20,977 nt of DNA from an uncultured Porphyromonadaceae bacterium (GTDB lineage Bacteria > Bacteroidota > Bacteroidia > Bacteroidales > Muribaculaceae): positions 1 to 20,977 of the forward strand of contig CABRZA010000023.1 of assembly GCA_902475285.1 (NCBI GenBank), read 5' to 3'. Shown here in pieces: positions 7,326 to 13,611 of this stretch. The notes under the pieces were generated by a model. The model searched no databases. It saw only the letters and a program-made list of their open reading frames with translations, and was not told where the DNA came from. Every line of letters begins with the position of its first letter. The stretch's first letter is position 1. The position numbers and the translations under genes were made by a program.

Positions 7326-9881
7326 TTATTTAACGATGATTACGGAGGCCGTCATGCCGTCGGCCGTGTAGACCTGTGCCACATAGGCGCCGGCTGCCGC
7401 GGGTGCGCTTATGGCGAGGGTGTCGGCACCGTCGCCGTCGACAGTCGACAGAAGAACACCCGAGGTGCTGAACACGCACACCTTCGATATGGCCTTGCCG
7501 CTCACGGTGAGCTGCGCGCCGGCTTCGACGGGATTGGGCGTCACGGTGGCGCTCTTGGCGGCCTTGCCGGCGCTCACGAGGTCGACGCCCGATGCGAAGT
7601 GGTCGTACTTGCTGTAGAGGCGGTCGATGCGCACGCTGTGGTCGCCCTTGTGGTCGGTCGACGCCTGGAAGTAGAAGCGGATGAAGTTGAGGCGCACGGG
7701 GTAGATGCCTATGTCGGCCGGGCCGCCCAACTCACTGATGGGCAGTTCAACGAGGTGCTTGGTGCCGGCGGCGAAAGGCTGTTCGTCGGCGGTGCGGAGG
7801 TTCACCTGGTTGAGCTTGGTGTGCAGCGGCGAACGCATGTCGACCGACACATAGCGCACCGGCAGGTCGGAGGTGAACTCCATGTAGAGCGCGTCGGGAA
7901 GGCTGTAAAATGCCACCGGGCCCGTCAGGCCCACGTAGGGGTCGCGAGGAGAGGCATAGGTGAAGGTGTAGAGGCCGTCGGCGCTGAGCTTGTCGTTGCT
8001 GATGCCCGACGATGATTTCACGCCCCACACGCTGAAGTCGGAGAGGTCGACTTCGGCAGCCGGAGCCACTTCAACAGTCACTTCGGCGCGGTCGGTGTAT
8101 TCGCCTATCTTGCCGGTGTAGGCCGTTGTTCCTTCGCGGAGGCCGCGGAGCACGCCTTTGGCATCGATGGATACGATTTCGGGGTCTTCGACTGTCCATT
8201 CAATCGAGGCCGGGTCGTAGGTGTAGACGTTATTGCCGATGTTGGCGGTAACTTCCACTGGATATTCGCGGAAGCTGTCGATGAGGAGGGGTTTGAGGCG
8301 CAGGGCGATGTCGGACTGCACAACCTCGACGGTGCCCTCTACCGTCACGTCGCCGCAGCTTGCGGTGAGGGTGCCCTTGCCGGCGTTGGCTCCGGCGGTG
8401 AAGATGTTGCCGTTGCAGCTGCCCAGCGAAGCGTCGCAGCTCAGGGTATAGTCCTTGTAGTCGTAGTCGAGGACGGCTCCGTACTTGTTGTAGGCTATCA
8501 CCTTGGGCGAGAACTGCCCGTAGATGGGAGCCTGGAGCGATATTTCGTCGAAGGCGAGCTTGCCCACGGTGCGGGCGTCGTCGTCGTTCTCGGGGGCGAT
8601 GCTGTACACGAGCCAGCCGTTGGCCACGTTGCGGGGCGAGCCCTCGGTGGTCTTGTTCTCGATGCGGCCGTTCACCATCATTTCGGCCGAGCCGCCGGCG
8701 TCGAAGTTGGCCATGTTGGAGCAGCCCAGCGAACGGGCGAACTCGCACATCACCGAGGTGTTGCAGCCTGCCGAGTTGCCGTAGACGAGGTCGGTCGACT
8801 TGTCGATTACCACGATGTAGAGCATCTTGCCGTCGGCCGAGCAGCCGTAGCCCGTGCGGGAATACACCTGCGAGTTGTATGCCTCGTTGGTGTTGTGCTC
8901 GGTGAGCTCGCCGCCGCGCATTACCAGCGCGTTGCCGCCCACGGCCTGTTCTACCAGAGGAGTCACTTCCTGCTCGGTGCCGGGATTGTAGGTCCAGGTG
9001 TATTTGAGGGTCACCTCGTCGCCTTCGGCGAGGGCTGCGATGGCAGTGGCGTTGGCGCCGCGGCCTACAAGGGCGAGGTCATGCTGCCCCAGCGTGCCCT
9101 TGCCGGCATTGGTGCGCACTTCCACAACCTTCAGCTTTATGTCGCGGCCGCTGTCCCAGCCCTGACCCTCGGCAAGGTCGAGGATTACCTCGGTGGCGTC
9201 GCCGGCCTCGTCGTGCTGATATTTGCCGGCAGCATCCTGATAGATGGGCATGAATGCGCGGGTGGCGCCGTAGAAGCTGTTGTACATGCACAGCTCGTCG
9301 CTCCACACGCCCTTGTTGCACTGGTGCACCGTGAGGCTGCCGGTCTTGGCCGACGTCACGGTGATGTCGGAGGTGCAGTAGTCGATGTAGGCCGTCTTGT
9401 CGTAGCTCATGGCCACCACGCCTGTGCGCATTGTGCCGCCGTCCCACTGGTCGCGGTGCTGGTTCGATTCGGTCACCATCATGCCGTTGCGAATGCTGGC
9501 GTTGCGCGTGGTGCCCGTGTAGGTGTTCTCCTCGGGCTGAGTGGCCACCACCCAGAAGTTGGCGTTGGCGCCTGCCAGGGCTCGGTGGCCTTCCTTGCTC
9601 TGACGTTCGGCGGCATGCACGAGGCCTTCGGTGCCCTTGGCGCTCTCGTTGGCCACGGTAGTTTCTATACGGTTGTAGGGATTGGAGAGGTCGACGCGCA
9701 GTACGTTGATATTCAGAGGATATGCCGGCAGACGGAAGCGTGTGTGACGGATGCCCGGACCAATCTCACGGTCGGTTTTCACCTCCACCTCGTAGCTCTT
9801 GCCTTGCAGCTGCACGCTTTCGGCGCATACCGGCAAAGCGAGGCCGGTACTCAGCGCCATCAGAAGTAAAAATTTATTCAT
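7326..9881 (-). CDS. Secreted phosphodiester glycosidase (NAGPA-like) with Ig-like domain and sorting tail
   Basis: The frame is open to a TTG at 9908, but the ATG at 9881 is the better start because a signal peptide begins there at once (MNKFLLLMALSTGLALPVCA); this gives 851 residues. The NAGPA domain covers about 45-430, with AGANANFW near 103, YSRTGYG near 340, and FDAGGSAEMMVNG at 393-405. The last matches the family signature (NLDGGGS) with one Gly changed to Ala. A conserved R-N-V-A-N-G block follows near 417. NAGPA-type enzymes remove alpha-linked GlcNAc from phosphodiesters; bacterial members are thought to act on phosphodiester-linked surface glycans. A Big_2-like Ig domain (about 450-630), a beta-rich domain and a sorting-like tail (VTPNPVEAGAQLTV) follow. 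It is the first gene of the operon, behind a promoter and a structured leader of about 95 bases. Confidence 0.82.
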   Translation of the reverse strand: MNKFLLLMALSTGLALPVCAESVQLQGKSYEVEVKTDREIGPGIRHTRFRLPAYPLNINVLRVDLSNPYNRIETTVANESAKGTEGLVHAAERQSKEGHRALAGANANFWVVATQPEENTYTGTTRNASIRNGMMVTESNQHRDQWDGGTMRTGVVAMSYDKTAYIDYCTSDITVTSAKTGSLTVHQCNKGVWSDELCMYNSFYGATRAFMPIYQDAAGKYQHDEAGDATEVILDLAEGQGWDSGRDIKLKVVEVRTNAGKGTLGQHDLALVGRGANATAIAALAEGDEVTLKYTWTYNPGTEQEVTPLVEQAVGGNALVMRGGELTEHNTNEAYNSQVYSRTGYGCSADGKMLYIVVIDKSTDLVYGNSAGCNTSVMCEFARSLGCSNMANFDAGGSAEMMVNGRIENKTTEGSPRNVANGWLVYSIAPENDDDARTVGKLAFDEISLQAPIYGQFSPKVIAYNKYGAVLDYDYKDYTLSCDASLGSCNGNIFTAGANAGKGTLTASCGDVTVEGTVEVVQSDIALRLKPLLIDSFREYPVEVTANIGNNVYTYDPASIEWTVEDPEIVSIDAKGVLRGLREGTTAYTGKIGEYTDRAEVTVEVAPAAEVDLSDFSVWGVKSSSGISNDKLSADGLYTFTYASPRDPYVGLTGPVAFYSLPDALYMEFTSDLPVRYVSVDMRSPLHTKLNQVNLRTADEQPFAAGTKHLVELPISELGGPADIGIYPVRLNFIRFYFQASTDHKGDHSVRIDRLYSKYDHFASGVDLVSAGKAAKSATVTPNPVEAGAQLTVSGKAISKVCVFSTSGVLLSTVDGDGADTLAISAPAAAGAYVAQVYTADGMTASVIIVK

Positions 9882-9930
9882 CAGGAATTTAAGTGGGTTT
9901 AGATTCAAAGTACAGTTGTTTTATCTGCCC

Positions 9931-9957
9931 GTGCGCGCGGCACTCTTGCCGGGGCAC
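9931..9957 (-). promoter_or_regulatory. Hairpin in the operon leader
   Basis: In the leader between the -7 box (9983-9990) and the start at 9881, CGGCA/TGCCG pair around a 4-base loop (9938-9951). An outer GTGC/GCAC pair (9931-9934 with 9954-9957) is separated by a small internal loop. No T-tract follows, so it is not a standard terminator. It could stabilise or regulate the long operon mRNA. Confidence 0.4.
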
Positions 9958-9982
9958 AATAAGCGCAGTATAAATTGCAAGG

Positions 9983-9990
9983 CAAAGTTA
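9983..9990 (-). promoter_or_regulatory. Promoter of the five-gene glycosidase/amidase operon
   Basis: The minus strand reads TAACTTTG, an exact TAnnTTTG -7 box. No strong -33 TTG lies at the usual distance. Transcription would start near 9976, giving a leader of about 95 bases before the ATG at 9881. This also excludes little of the longer TTG-started frame, so the signal peptide remains the main argument for the start. Confidence 0.6.
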
Positions 9991-10064
9991 ACCTAAATTT
10001 GTGTATTTCTCGCTTAAATGATGTTAAAAATCAAAAACACCCACAAATATTTTCGGCACTCATC

Positions 10065-10559
10065 TCAGAGCGTGCGCTGATATGCCAGCCGCGGTGAGCC
10101 GCCGGCCACACGCACCACCCCGCAGTAGCTGAACCCATTGCGCAGAATGGCCCTCTGCATAGGCAGATTGTCGGCGTGCGTGTCGATGCGCAGATTGCCT
10201 ATCCGTTCCGTGCAAAAGTCGATGAATATATCAGCCATCCCCCGCACCTCGCCGCTCGATGCCAGCCGGTGGATCGTGCCGTAAGGCTCGTCGTTGAGCC
10301 ACTGCCCGTCTATCTCGCCATAATAAGGGTCGGCCCCCACCACCAGCGTGCAGCAGCCCACAATCTTCCCCCCGACCTCGGCCACGAATAGATTCCCGGC
10401 AGCGATGTCGCCGCGCACCGTCTGTGCCGACGGATACCCACCTGTCCACTGCGTGCTGTTCCCGCACCGCCGCATATACGCCCGAGCCCCATCGAAAATC
10501 TCCATCACCCGAGCCACGTCGCCTACCTGGCCCGGTCGAATAGTCACATCGTTGTTCAT
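10065..10559 (-). CDS. GNAT-family N-acetyltransferase
   Basis: This 164-residue protein has a GNAT fold: an N-terminal strand and helix (VTIRPGQVGDVARVMEIF), a central strand (NLFVAEVGGKIVGCCTLVV), the strand and acetyl-CoA loop region (GTIHRLASSGEVRGMADIFIDF), and the C-terminal NLRIDTHADNLPMQRAILRNGF block typical of RimI-like enzymes. Members transfer acetyl from acetyl-CoA to an amine; the substrate is not predictable. The frame extends to 10634, but the promoter at 10585-10616 lies inside that extension and would start transcription near 10578, so the ATG at 10559 is the start. It is a single-gene unit; no clear terminator is seen before the next promoter at 9990. Confidence 0.82.
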   Translation of the reverse strand: MNNDVTIRPGQVGDVARVMEIFDGARAYMRRCGNSTQWTGGYPSAQTVRGDIAAGNLFVAEVGGKIVGCCTLVVGADPYYGEIDGQWLNDEPYGTIHRLASSGEVRGMADIFIDFCTERIGNLRIDTHADNLPMQRAILRNGFSYCGVVRVAGGSPRLAYQRTL

Positions 10560-10584
10560 ATTATTGCCGAAATAAATTAGCCTG

Positions 10585-10616
10585 CAAAGGTAGCAAAAGT
10601 TTTGGAAAGGCGGCAA
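10585..10616 (-). promoter_or_regulatory. Promoter of the GNAT gene
   Basis: On the minus strand TACCTTTG (10585-10592) is an exact TAnnTTTG box, with TTG at 10614-10616, 21 bases upstream. The predicted transcript start is near 10578, about 19 bases before the ATG at 10559, and this fixes the start codon. Confidence 0.7.
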
Positions 10617-10632
10617 CAATGTATTGCGCCCC
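10617..10632. repeat. Dispersed palindromic repeat, partial copy 1
   Basis: CAATGTATTGCGCCCC shares its core (TATTGCGCCCC) with the copies at 10844-10868 and 10916-10935, in the same orientation. It lacks the CTAC end and overlaps the -33 end of the GNAT promoter region. Confidence 0.55.
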
Positions 10633-10755
10633 AATGCTGTTTGCTTAGGATGTTTTCCAATACGCGAGTGGGTTTACACTCACTCGGATAATAATGTCGC
10701 CGCTATGCGGATTTTTGCAAGACCTTTGGTCGTGTATTTAAAGTAAACAGCATTG
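10632..10755. repeat. 11-bp inverted repeat bounding a 124-base segment
   Basis: CAATGCTGTTT (10632-10642) and AAACAGCATTG (10745-10755) are exact reverse complements. The enclosed segment has no ORF. It could be the ends of a tiny non-autonomous element or chance; no flanking target duplication is evident. Confidence 0.4.
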
Positions 10756-10794
10756 ATATGCAAATCACGCAGCAGTTGTGCGGATGGCCAGGAT

Positions 10795-10821
10795 GTCGGA
10801 CTTGTCAGACTTGTCGGACGT
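10795..10821. repeat. 9-base tandem repeat, three units
   Basis: The units are GTCGGACTT, GTCAGACTT and GTCGGACGT, directly adjacent, with at most one or two changes between units. The repeat lies in the gene-free region next to the palindromic repeat. Confidence 0.6.
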
Positions 10822-10843
10822 GGACGATTGGCGGTTGCCAGGC

Positions 10844-10868
10844 GGGCGCAATATATTGCGCCCCTACT
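10844..10868. repeat. Dispersed palindromic repeat, full copy 2
   Basis: The first 20 bases (10844-10863) form a perfect palindrome, GGGCGCAATATATTGCGCCC, followed by CTACT. This is the most complete member of the family in the window. The four copies all have the CTAC side in the same direction when present. Confidence 0.75.
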
Positions 10869-10915
10869 TCATAGCTGAAAATCAGTCGCGTATGCAATCA
10901 ATTAGTGGCATTGGA

Positions 10916-10935
10916 ATGTATTGCGCTCCTACTTC
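10916..10935. repeat. Dispersed palindromic repeat, partial copy 3
   Basis: ATGTATTGCGCTCCTACTTC matches the right half of copy 2 (TATTGCGCCCCTACTTC) with one change, in the same orientation, about 50 bases further on and 38 bases from the SPOR stop codon. Confidence 0.65.
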
Positions 10936-10972
10936 GATACAGTAACAGTGGATGGGAAAGTGGATTGCCAGG

Positions 10973-12088
10973 TCAGCGGCGGCAGATCCAGGCGGAGGGG
11001 TAGCGGGTGAGGAGGCCGGAGGCGGTGGCGGCGCGCTGGACGGCGGCGTAGGTGGGGCCTGTGAGGGCGGCTATGCGGTAGCGGCCGTCGATGATGATGA
11101 GGCGGAGGCCGTCGGGAGCTGTGGCAAGGTACTTGGCGGCTTCGTCGGCGTTGGCCAGTGAGGCTACGATGAGGCAGTAGCGGTCGTCGGCGTTGCCGTC
11201 GGCCGAGATGGCGGCGGTTTCACCGCCGGTTGTGGTCGTTGCGGCGGGTGCGGTGCTGGCCGGGATGGTGGTTTCGGTTGCCGTTGCGGATGCGGAAGTT
11301 ACCTCCGAGAGGCGGTCGCTATGTATAGCGCCCCTACTTTCAGCGGCAACACCATCAGAGCCAACGCCAGTTGTGCCAGGGCCGTCGGTGCCATCAACGC
11401 TTGCATTTTCAATTGATACGGTCTCGGAGGCGTCGGCTGGGGTGTTGAGGATGAGGACGAGGGGGCTGGATGGGGTGAAGTCGATGGTTGGGCGCGCCGG
11501 GACGGCGGCTGGGGTGAGGCCGGCGGAGAGGGGCTTGTCGGTGTTGTTGCGGCCGAGGGGGAGTTGGGTGAAGATGAAGGCGAGGAATGCGAATATTGCT
11601 ATGGCGGCGGCGCTCGACGCGGTGCGGCGCAGCGAGCGTGCGAAGGCGTCGCTCATAGCAGGCGCGGCGACGGGCGCTACGGTTTCGGGTGCTTTGAGCG
11701 GCGTGAGGGTAAGTGCCGGGAGCCATTGCTCGGCGGCCTGCTGCTCGAAGCCGATGCTGCCGTCGGCGTTGCGGAGGAGTGTGCCTACGCCAACGATGGC
11801 GTAGTGCCCCTCGATGGCGAGCTGTTGGTTGACAAACTGCACGTCGGCCTCGACTGTGGCTGCTGCGGTGGCGGTGTCGGAGCCGGTGGCGCGGGCGACG
11901 GATGCCGAGAGACCGTCGTCGGCGATGTCGGGGTAGTGGTCGAATGCCGTGGAGAGCGCGGGGGCGCTTATGGTGTCGCCCTCGACGGCGGCCGAGATGC
12001 GGCGGCTGACAAACGCACCGAGCCCCGGCACGGATACATAGCTCCGTGTCGCCAAAAGGCGTTCGATATGCGGGTCGATGCTTGTCAT
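10973..12088 (-). CDS. HU-CCDC81 / transmembrane / SPOR-domain protein
   Basis: This 371-residue protein has three parts. Residues 1-125 are an HU-CCDC81-type domain (IDPHIERLLATRSYVSVPGLGAF, then FVNQQLAIEGHYAIVGVGTL near 85-104). A single membrane helix is at about 158-177 (SSAAAIAIFAFLAFIFTQL). After a long Thr/Ala/Ser/Pro-rich linker, a SPOR domain closes the protein at 303-371 (YCLIVASLANADEAAKYL; DGRYRIAAL). SPOR domains bind denuded glycan strands of septal peptidoglycan, so it is probably an inner-membrane protein with a cytoplasmic DNA-binding-like head and a periplasmic wall-binding tail. The frame is open to 12181, but the promoter lies within that extension; I chose the ATG at 12088 because family proteins begin just before this IDPHIERLL motif. 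A palindromic repeat copy encodes about residues 250-258 in the linker. Confidence 0.82.
   Translation of the reverse strand: MTSIDPHIERLLATRSYVSVPGLGAFVSRRISAAVEGDTISAPALSTAFDHYPDIADDGLSASVARATGSDTATAAATVEADVQFVNQQLAIEGHYAIVGVGTLLRNADGSIGFEQQAAEQWLPALTLTPLKAPETVAPVAAPAMSDAFARSLRRTASSAAAIAIFAFLAFIFTQLPLGRNNTDKPLSAGLTPAAVPARPTIDFTPSSPLVLILNTPADASETVSIENASVDGTDGPGTTGVGSDGVAAESRGAIHSDRLSEVTSASATATETTIPASTAPAATTTTGGETAAISADGNADDRYCLIVASLANADEAAKYLATAPDGLRLIIIDGRYRIAALTGPTYAAVQRAATASGLLTRYPSAWICRR
11317..11340. repeat. Dispersed palindromic repeat copy 4, inside the SPOR gene
   Basis: CGCTATGTATAGCG (11317-11330, 6-bp stem) followed by CCCCTACTTT matches the layout of the intergenic copies (palindrome then CCCCTACTT), in the same orientation. 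It encodes roughly ESRGAIHS in the low-complexity linker, where an in-frame insertion would be tolerated. Confidence 0.6.
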
Positions 12089-12170
12089 TGAGAGTTTTGC
12101 GGTGCGGTTGCTTACTGGCGTCGGGAGCAGGCGGGTCGGTGTCATGCCTGCATGCGGACGTTTTTCAGTA

Positions 12171-12201
12171 CAAAAGTACAAAAAAAATTCAGAAAAGTCA
12201 A
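12171..12201 (-). promoter_or_regulatory. Promoter of the SPOR-domain gene
   Basis: On the minus strand TACTTTTG (12171-12178) fits TAnnTTTG, with TTG at 12199-12201, 20 bases upstream. Transcription would start near 12164, about 75 bases before the ATG at 12088, although an ATG at 12145 in the same frame would also be transcribed. Confidence 0.7.
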
Positions 12202-12216
12202 GTCTTTTTCAGAAAA
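12188..12216. repeat. Direct repeat TTCAGAAAA, spaced 20 bases
   Basis: TTCAGAAAA occurs at 12188-12196 and 12208-12216, start to start exactly 20 bases (about two helical turns), on either side of the -33 element of the SPOR promoter. A regulator-binding pair is possible, but the region is AT-rich and chance is not excluded. Confidence 0.35.
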
Positions 12217-12220
12217 TTTT

Positions 12221-12868
12221 TCATAGAATTTCGAGCAGCTCGGCGGCGCTGAGCTCGGCGAGCGTGTCGAGAATCACAGCGGCGCGACCCGTGAGGCTCT
12301 CGCGGCTGTTGGTGGTGGCGATGGCCACAACGGTGCAGCCGGCGGCGTGTCCGGCGTCGATGCCGGCGAATGAATCTTCGAACACGAGGCAGCGCGCAGG
12401 GTCGGCCCCGAGGGCTTCGGCGCCTTTGAGGTAGGGCTCCGGGTGGGGCTTGGAGTGGGTGACGCAGGAGTCGGTGACAAGAGCGCGGAACATGGCCATG
12501 AACTCGGGCTCCTTGCGGGCTATGCGCTGCATCTTGGCGTCGCCGCTGCTGGTGACGATGGCGGCGGGGATTTGCAGTCGTCGGAGGCCTTCGAGGAATT
12601 CCATTACGCCGTCGAATACGGGATATTCCATGGCTTCCTCGCGTTCGGCGAGCATTGCCTTTACGGCGGCCTGCACGTCGGGGTCGGGGAAATACGTGTC
12701 GAGGATGCGGGGGAGGGTGTTGCCCTTAATTTTTAGGGCGAAATTGTCGATGCCCGTGGGGTAGACGCGCTCTATGTCGCTCCATATGCGGGTGTAGACG
12801 GGTTCGGTGTCGAGGAGCACGCCGTCGAGGTCGAAGAGTGCGGCGGCTGGGAAATCGGATGCTTTCAT
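12221..12868 (-). CDS. HAD-superfamily phosphatase (beta-phosphoglucomutase-like)
   Basis: This 215-residue protein has all four HAD motifs. Motif I is FDLDGVLLDTEP with nucleophile Asp13 and Asp15; motif II is IVTSSG; the motif III Lys is in HSKPHPEPY; motif IV is LVFEDSFAGIDAG. The segment between motifs I and II forms the helical C1 cap. The start is the ATG at 12868, which overlaps the thioesterase stop by 4 bases (ATGA); the longer frame has no homology-like content. The general activity is hydrolysis or transfer of sugar phosphates. It is the last gene in a run with AmgK-like and MurU-like enzymes, so a MupP-like MurNAc 6-phosphate phosphatase is an attractive guess from context, but 2-deoxyglucose-6-phosphate or phosphoglycolate phosphatase-like activity is equally possible from sequence. 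Confidence 0.85.
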   Translation of the reverse strand: MKASDFPAAALFDLDGVLLDTEPVYTRIWSDIERVYPTGIDNFALKIKGNTLPRILDTYFPDPDVQAAVKAMLAEREEAMEYPVFDGVMEFLEGLRRLQIPAAIVTSSGDAKMQRIARKEPEFMAMFRALVTDSCVTHSKPHPEPYLKGAEALGADPARCLVFEDSFAGIDAGHAAGCTVVAIATTNSRESLTGRAAVILDTLAELSAAELLEIL

Positions 12869-13611
12869 TCGATGATTTCTTTCCATTTTATGCGGGCCAC
12901 GATGGCGTGTTTGCCGTCGGGGGTGACAATGTCGAAGGTGTCGGAGCCGTCGGCGCTTTCCACGCGGAGCTCCACCGTCTGGCCGTAGCGGCATTCGTGG
13001 TGGAAGTGGATGTCGAAACGCCCGGCCGCGAAGGCGTCGTAGTGCTCGAGCGATTTTTGGTTGAGGAGTAGCTCGATGTAGCGGACGGTGTTGACGTGGC
13101 GGTTGAAGTCGAGGTCGCAGTACTTGAACGTGTAGGGTACAGCCGTTGAGCCTTCACCAGCCGGAGCCAGGGTAGGGGTGCGGTCGATGGGGCATGGGAG
13201 GTCGGCGACGGGGAAGCAGCGCCTGTCGAGCTGCGTGAGGTTGGCGAGGGCGCGCTTTTCGAAGTCCATGGCCACCCATACGGTGCGCGCATAGCCCAGC
13301 ACTTCGCCGCCCGGGGCTGTGATGGCGATGTTGCGTTCGCTGAAAAAGCGGTTGTAGCTCTCGATCCATGTGGTGAGCACGTAGGTTTCGTTGATGCGCG
13401 GGTAGCGGTACATTTCCAGGCTCACGCGGCTGAGCACCCAGCCGATGTTCTTTTTGATTAGTTCGGCATAGCCTATGCCGAGGCTGTTGGCATGTTCGGT
13501 GGATATCTCTATGAGGCGTTCCACCATCAGGGTAAGGGGCATGAGCCCCTCGGCATTGCTTTCGCCGGCCGAGAGGAAGTAGCTGCGGCTGTGTTCGGTT
13601 TCGGGGTTCAT
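12865..13611 (-). CDS. Acyl-ACP thioesterase
   Basis: This 248-residue protein has the double hotdog fold of the FatA/FatB-like family. The N-terminal hotdog includes GYAELIKKNIGWVLSRVSLEM (about 48-67) and TTWIESYNRFFSERNI. The second hotdog carries the signature DLDFNRHVNTVRYIE (166-180), with Asn170 and His172 in the positions of the catalytic pair. The enzyme releases free fatty acid from acyl-carrier protein in the cytoplasm. The start is the ATG at 13611, overlapping the nucleotidyltransferase stop by 4 bases; it overlaps the HAD gene by another 4. Length agrees with bacterial members. Why it sits among sugar-salvage enzymes is not clear; a link through lipid or envelope supply is only a guess. 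Confidence 0.87.
   Translation of the reverse strand: MNPETEHSRSYFLSAGESNAEGLMPLTLMVERLIEISTEHANSLGIGYAELIKKNIGWVLSRVSLEMYRYPRINETYVLTTWIESYNRFFSERNIAITAPGGEVLGYARTVWVAMDFEKRALANLTQLDRRCFPVADLPCPIDRTPTLAPAGEGSTAVPYTFKYCDLDFNRHVNTVRYIELLLNQKSLEHYDAFAAGRFDIHFHHECRYGQTVELRVESADGSDTFDIVTPDGKHAIVARIKWKEIIE

Larger units (their letters stand above)
10560..10972. other. Gene-free region with promoter and several short repeats
   Basis: I see no credible coding sequence here. The right end (10972) is the stop of the SPOR gene, so this stretch is the 3' side of that gene and the 5' side of the GNAT gene. It holds the GNAT promoter, three copies of a palindromic repeat family, a 9-base tandem repeat, an 11-bp inverted repeat and a short CGAGTG/CACTCG inverted repeat near 10662-10685. 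No terminator with a proper T-tract is visible for the SPOR gene. Confidence 0.7.

Noticed and set aside
8895..9869. Open frame of 324 codons on the plus strand
   Set aside because: It is antisense to the NAGPA domain, which is the real gene, and its composition is biased to Val, Ala, Gly and His.
10560..10634. N-terminal extension of the GNAT gene
   Set aside because: The promoter box lies inside it, so it would not be transcribed in full, and it has no relation to the GNAT fold.
10690..10715. Possible terminator with CCGC/GCGG stem and ATTTTT
   Set aside because: The stem is only 4 bp and reads on the plus strand, where no gene ends upstream.
10795..10940. CRISPR-like array in the gene-free region
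   Set aside because: The repeats are 9-mers and short palindromes without regular spacers of 30-40 bases, and there are no cas genes in the window.
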